Source of the DNA: Clostridia bacterium
GTDB taxonomy: Bacteria > Bacillota > Clostridia > Oscillospirales > Acutalibacteraceae
Assembly (NCBI GenBank): GCA_900767015.1
Contig: CAAFXQ010000243.1
Coordinates: forward strand, 1-7,087
DNA: 7,087 bases
Direction: 5' to 3'
Within the stretch, counting starts at the first letter, position 1, and each line of letters opens with the position of its first letter. Under the pieces are notes generated by a model. That model did not search any database. It worked only from the letters and a program-made list of their open reading frames with translations, and was not told the DNA's origin. A program made the translations under genes and the position numbers. Shown here piece after piece: positions 5,973-7,087 of the stretch.

Positions 5973-6686
5973 TTACTGATAAGCAAAAATCCCGTATTTG
6001 ATCCGAAGCCTTGAAAGCTTGTCGTTCATCGATTTGATGATGAGCATCAGAACGATAAACGTCGTGACAGCGTGAATCAGATTAAAAATAACGCCGGACG
6101 CATAAATCCCGACAGCCTCATTTATTGAGCCGACAGCATCGAGCATTAAGACCGAACAGGTATCAACAAGAAAGCCGTACACAAAAAAGCAGAGAGCCGC
6201 TCCGCTTAAAGCCACCGTCAGGCGGTTTTTCACGGCATCTTTTTTATAAAATATCAGCCCCGCAAAAAAGCCGCAAAGCCCCATCGCAAGCATCTGAAAC
6301 GGCGTAAACATTCCCTGACCGAACGCAAAATTCGAAATAAAAACCGAAAGCGCCCCGGTGACAAATCCGACATTGGCGCCGAAAACACAGCCGGTCACCA
6401 CGACGAATGCGCACATGGGCTTGACCTGCGGCAGGAACACGAAAAAGATCCGGCTGACCACACAAAGGGAAACCATCACCGCTACCGTGACAAGCTCGCT
6501 CGTTTTGATTTTCCGATGCTCAAAATAAAAGAAAAACGGAACGATTGCCTCGAAGATCATAACCACCGCTATCAGATAGTAGCTGCGGCTTTTTAAAAAA
6601 AGTGCACCCAAAACAGCGGTAAGCGGACACAGTACAAGAAAGCAGACCAAGGAGACAATCAGCGACCGTTTTGATTTTTTCGGCAA
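5973..6686 (-). CDS. ECF transporter S component, CbrT-like (cobalamin-type)
   Basis: This 237-residue membrane protein is the substrate-binding (S) subunit of an energy-coupling factor importer. The core begins at about residue 62. Distinctive motifs are SRIFFVFLPQVKPM (78-91), GANVGFVTGALSVFISNF (103-120) and FGQGMFTPFQMLAMGLCGF (122-140). In my knowledge of the families, the PQ-KP and FGQG-TP-QM signatures belong to the CbrT-like group linked to cobalamin uptake. Two extra hydrophobic segments (about 9-31 and 36-56) precede the core, making the protein longer than a minimal six-helix S component of about 180-200 residues. The start is TTG, supported by a GGAGGTG ribosome binding site 8 bases upstream. 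It overlaps the end of the ATPase gene by 28 bases, which suggests translational coupling. The T component (EcfT) is not in the window. The S-component call is strong; the substrate is inferred. Confidence 0.85.
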   Translation of the reverse strand: MPKKSKRSLIVSLVCFLVLCPLTAVLGALFLKSRSYYLIAVVMIFEAIVPFFFYFEHRKIKTSELVTVAVMVSLCVVSRIFFVFLPQVKPMCAFVVVTGCVFGANVGFVTGALSVFISNFAFGQGMFTPFQMLAMGLCGFFAGLIFYKKDAVKNRLTVALSGAALCFFVYGFLVDTCSVLMLDAVGSINEAVGIYASGVIFNLIHAVTTFIVLMLIIKSMNDKLSRLRIKYGIFAYQ

Positions 6687-7087
6687 AGCGCAAGCACCTC
6701 CGTTTCGATCACAGCGTTTTCAAAAATATGCCGGGAAATTTTATTCGCTTCTGTTGTATAAAAGAAATTATCCGAAAAGAAATCGCCTGACGGACATGGC
6801 TTACTGCAAATTCCGTCGCAGATAAACGCACATTCATCGCAGTATTCGGCACAAAACTCGCTGTCGTGCGAAACGGCAATGACCGTCATTCCGCCCTTTA
6901 CAAGGCTTCTTATTTTTTCGCCGAGTTCTTTTTTGAAAAGAGCGTCCATGCCTTTCGTCGGCTCATCGAGCAAAAGCAGCTTCGGTTTTCTCAGCATGGC
7001 CATACAAAACGCCGCCCGCTGCATCTCACCCTGGCTGATATCGTACGGGTGACGGCTCAGAAGTGTTTCAAGCGAAAAGAAGCCGAC
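6659..7087 (-). CDS. ECF transporter ABC ATPase, C-terminal part (likely fused EcfA-type)
   Basis: The last 142 residues of an ABC ATPase that enters from the right edge. Visible motifs, numbered from the window edge, are the ABC signature DISQGEMQRAAF (16-27), Walker B LLLLDEPTKGMD (37-48) with the catalytic Glu42, and the switch histidine in VSHD (72-75). The tail, FFSDNFFYTTEANKISRH (103-120), closely resembles the C-terminus of long two-cassette ECF ATPases in Clostridia, so this is probably the second half of such a fusion. Two things are odd. The signature is SQGE rather than SGGE. Six cysteines (79, 83, 86, 90, 94, 98) crowd the segment just after the H-loop, where relatives as I remember them have one or two. 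The gene overlaps the S component start by 28 bases. The upstream promoter, and any cobalamin riboswitch, would be outside the window. Confidence 0.9.
   Translation of the reverse strand, partial: VGFFSLETLLSRHPYDISQGEMQRAAFCMAMLRKPKLLLLDEPTKGMDALFKKELGEKIRSLVKGGMTVIAVSHDSEFCAEYCDECAFICDGICSKPCPSGDFFSDNFFYTTEANKISRHIFENAVIETEVLALCRKNQNGR
6695..6701 (-). promoter_or_regulatory. Strong ribosome binding site fixing the TTG start of the S component
   Basis: GGAGGTG on the minus strand (6701-6695) lies inside the end of the ATPase coding sequence, 8 bases from the TTG at 6686. No in-frame ATG lies near it, so this site decides the start and implies translation coupled to the ATPase gene. Confidence 0.8.

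Overview
The window looks like chromosomal DNA from a Bacillota (Firmicutes) bacterium of class Clostridia, probably a gut-type Oscillospiraceae/Ruminococcaceae relative. This rests on strong purine-rich ribosome binding sites (GGAGG, AGGAGG, GGAGGTG), consensus sigma-A promoters (several with an extended TGn -10), and the families present: DUF5058, KtrB, RmuC, DUF4430, and an ECF transporter with a fused-type ATPase. Taxonomy is inferred from gene content only. There is no rRNA, tRNA, CRISPR array or transposase, and no gene-free gap over 300 bases.

Layout: (1) Positions 1-133 hold the start of a minus-strand DUF5058 membrane protein. It is divergently transcribed from ktrB (267-1625, plus), a TrkH/KtrB-type K+ channel subunit, and a promoter for each lies between them. 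(2) ktrB ends in an intrinsic terminator (1641-1675). Directly after it is a 164-base imperfect palindrome (1676-1839) that fills the rest of the gap up to the stop codon of the convergent gene. (3) That gene (1840-3468, minus) encodes a family 5 (oligopeptide-type) solute-binding lipoprotein with no permease or ATPase nearby. (4) rmuC (3629-4945, plus) diverges from it and is followed by a terminator shaped to work in both directions. (5) Positions 5005-7087 are a minus-strand transport locus read from right to left: the C-terminal part of an ECF-type ABC ATPase, an ECF S component that overlaps it by 28 bases, and a secreted DUF4430 protein that also has its own promoter.

The third block is the most coherent functionally. 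The S component has the sequence style of the CbrT-like (cobalamin-type) group, and DUF4430 is related to the C-terminal domain of the animal B12 carriers intrinsic factor and transcobalamin. A corrinoid capture-and-import system is therefore a reasonable but unproven reading.

The points most worth a second look are: the 164-base palindrome, whose arm differences in the well-aligned part are mostly G·U pairs on the plus-strand RNA and never A·C; a cluster of six cysteines within 20 residues of the ECF ATPase; the DUF4430/ECF pairing and the amphipathic tail of the DUF4430 protein; and a UUCG-capped hairpin just upstream of the solute-binding protein start.
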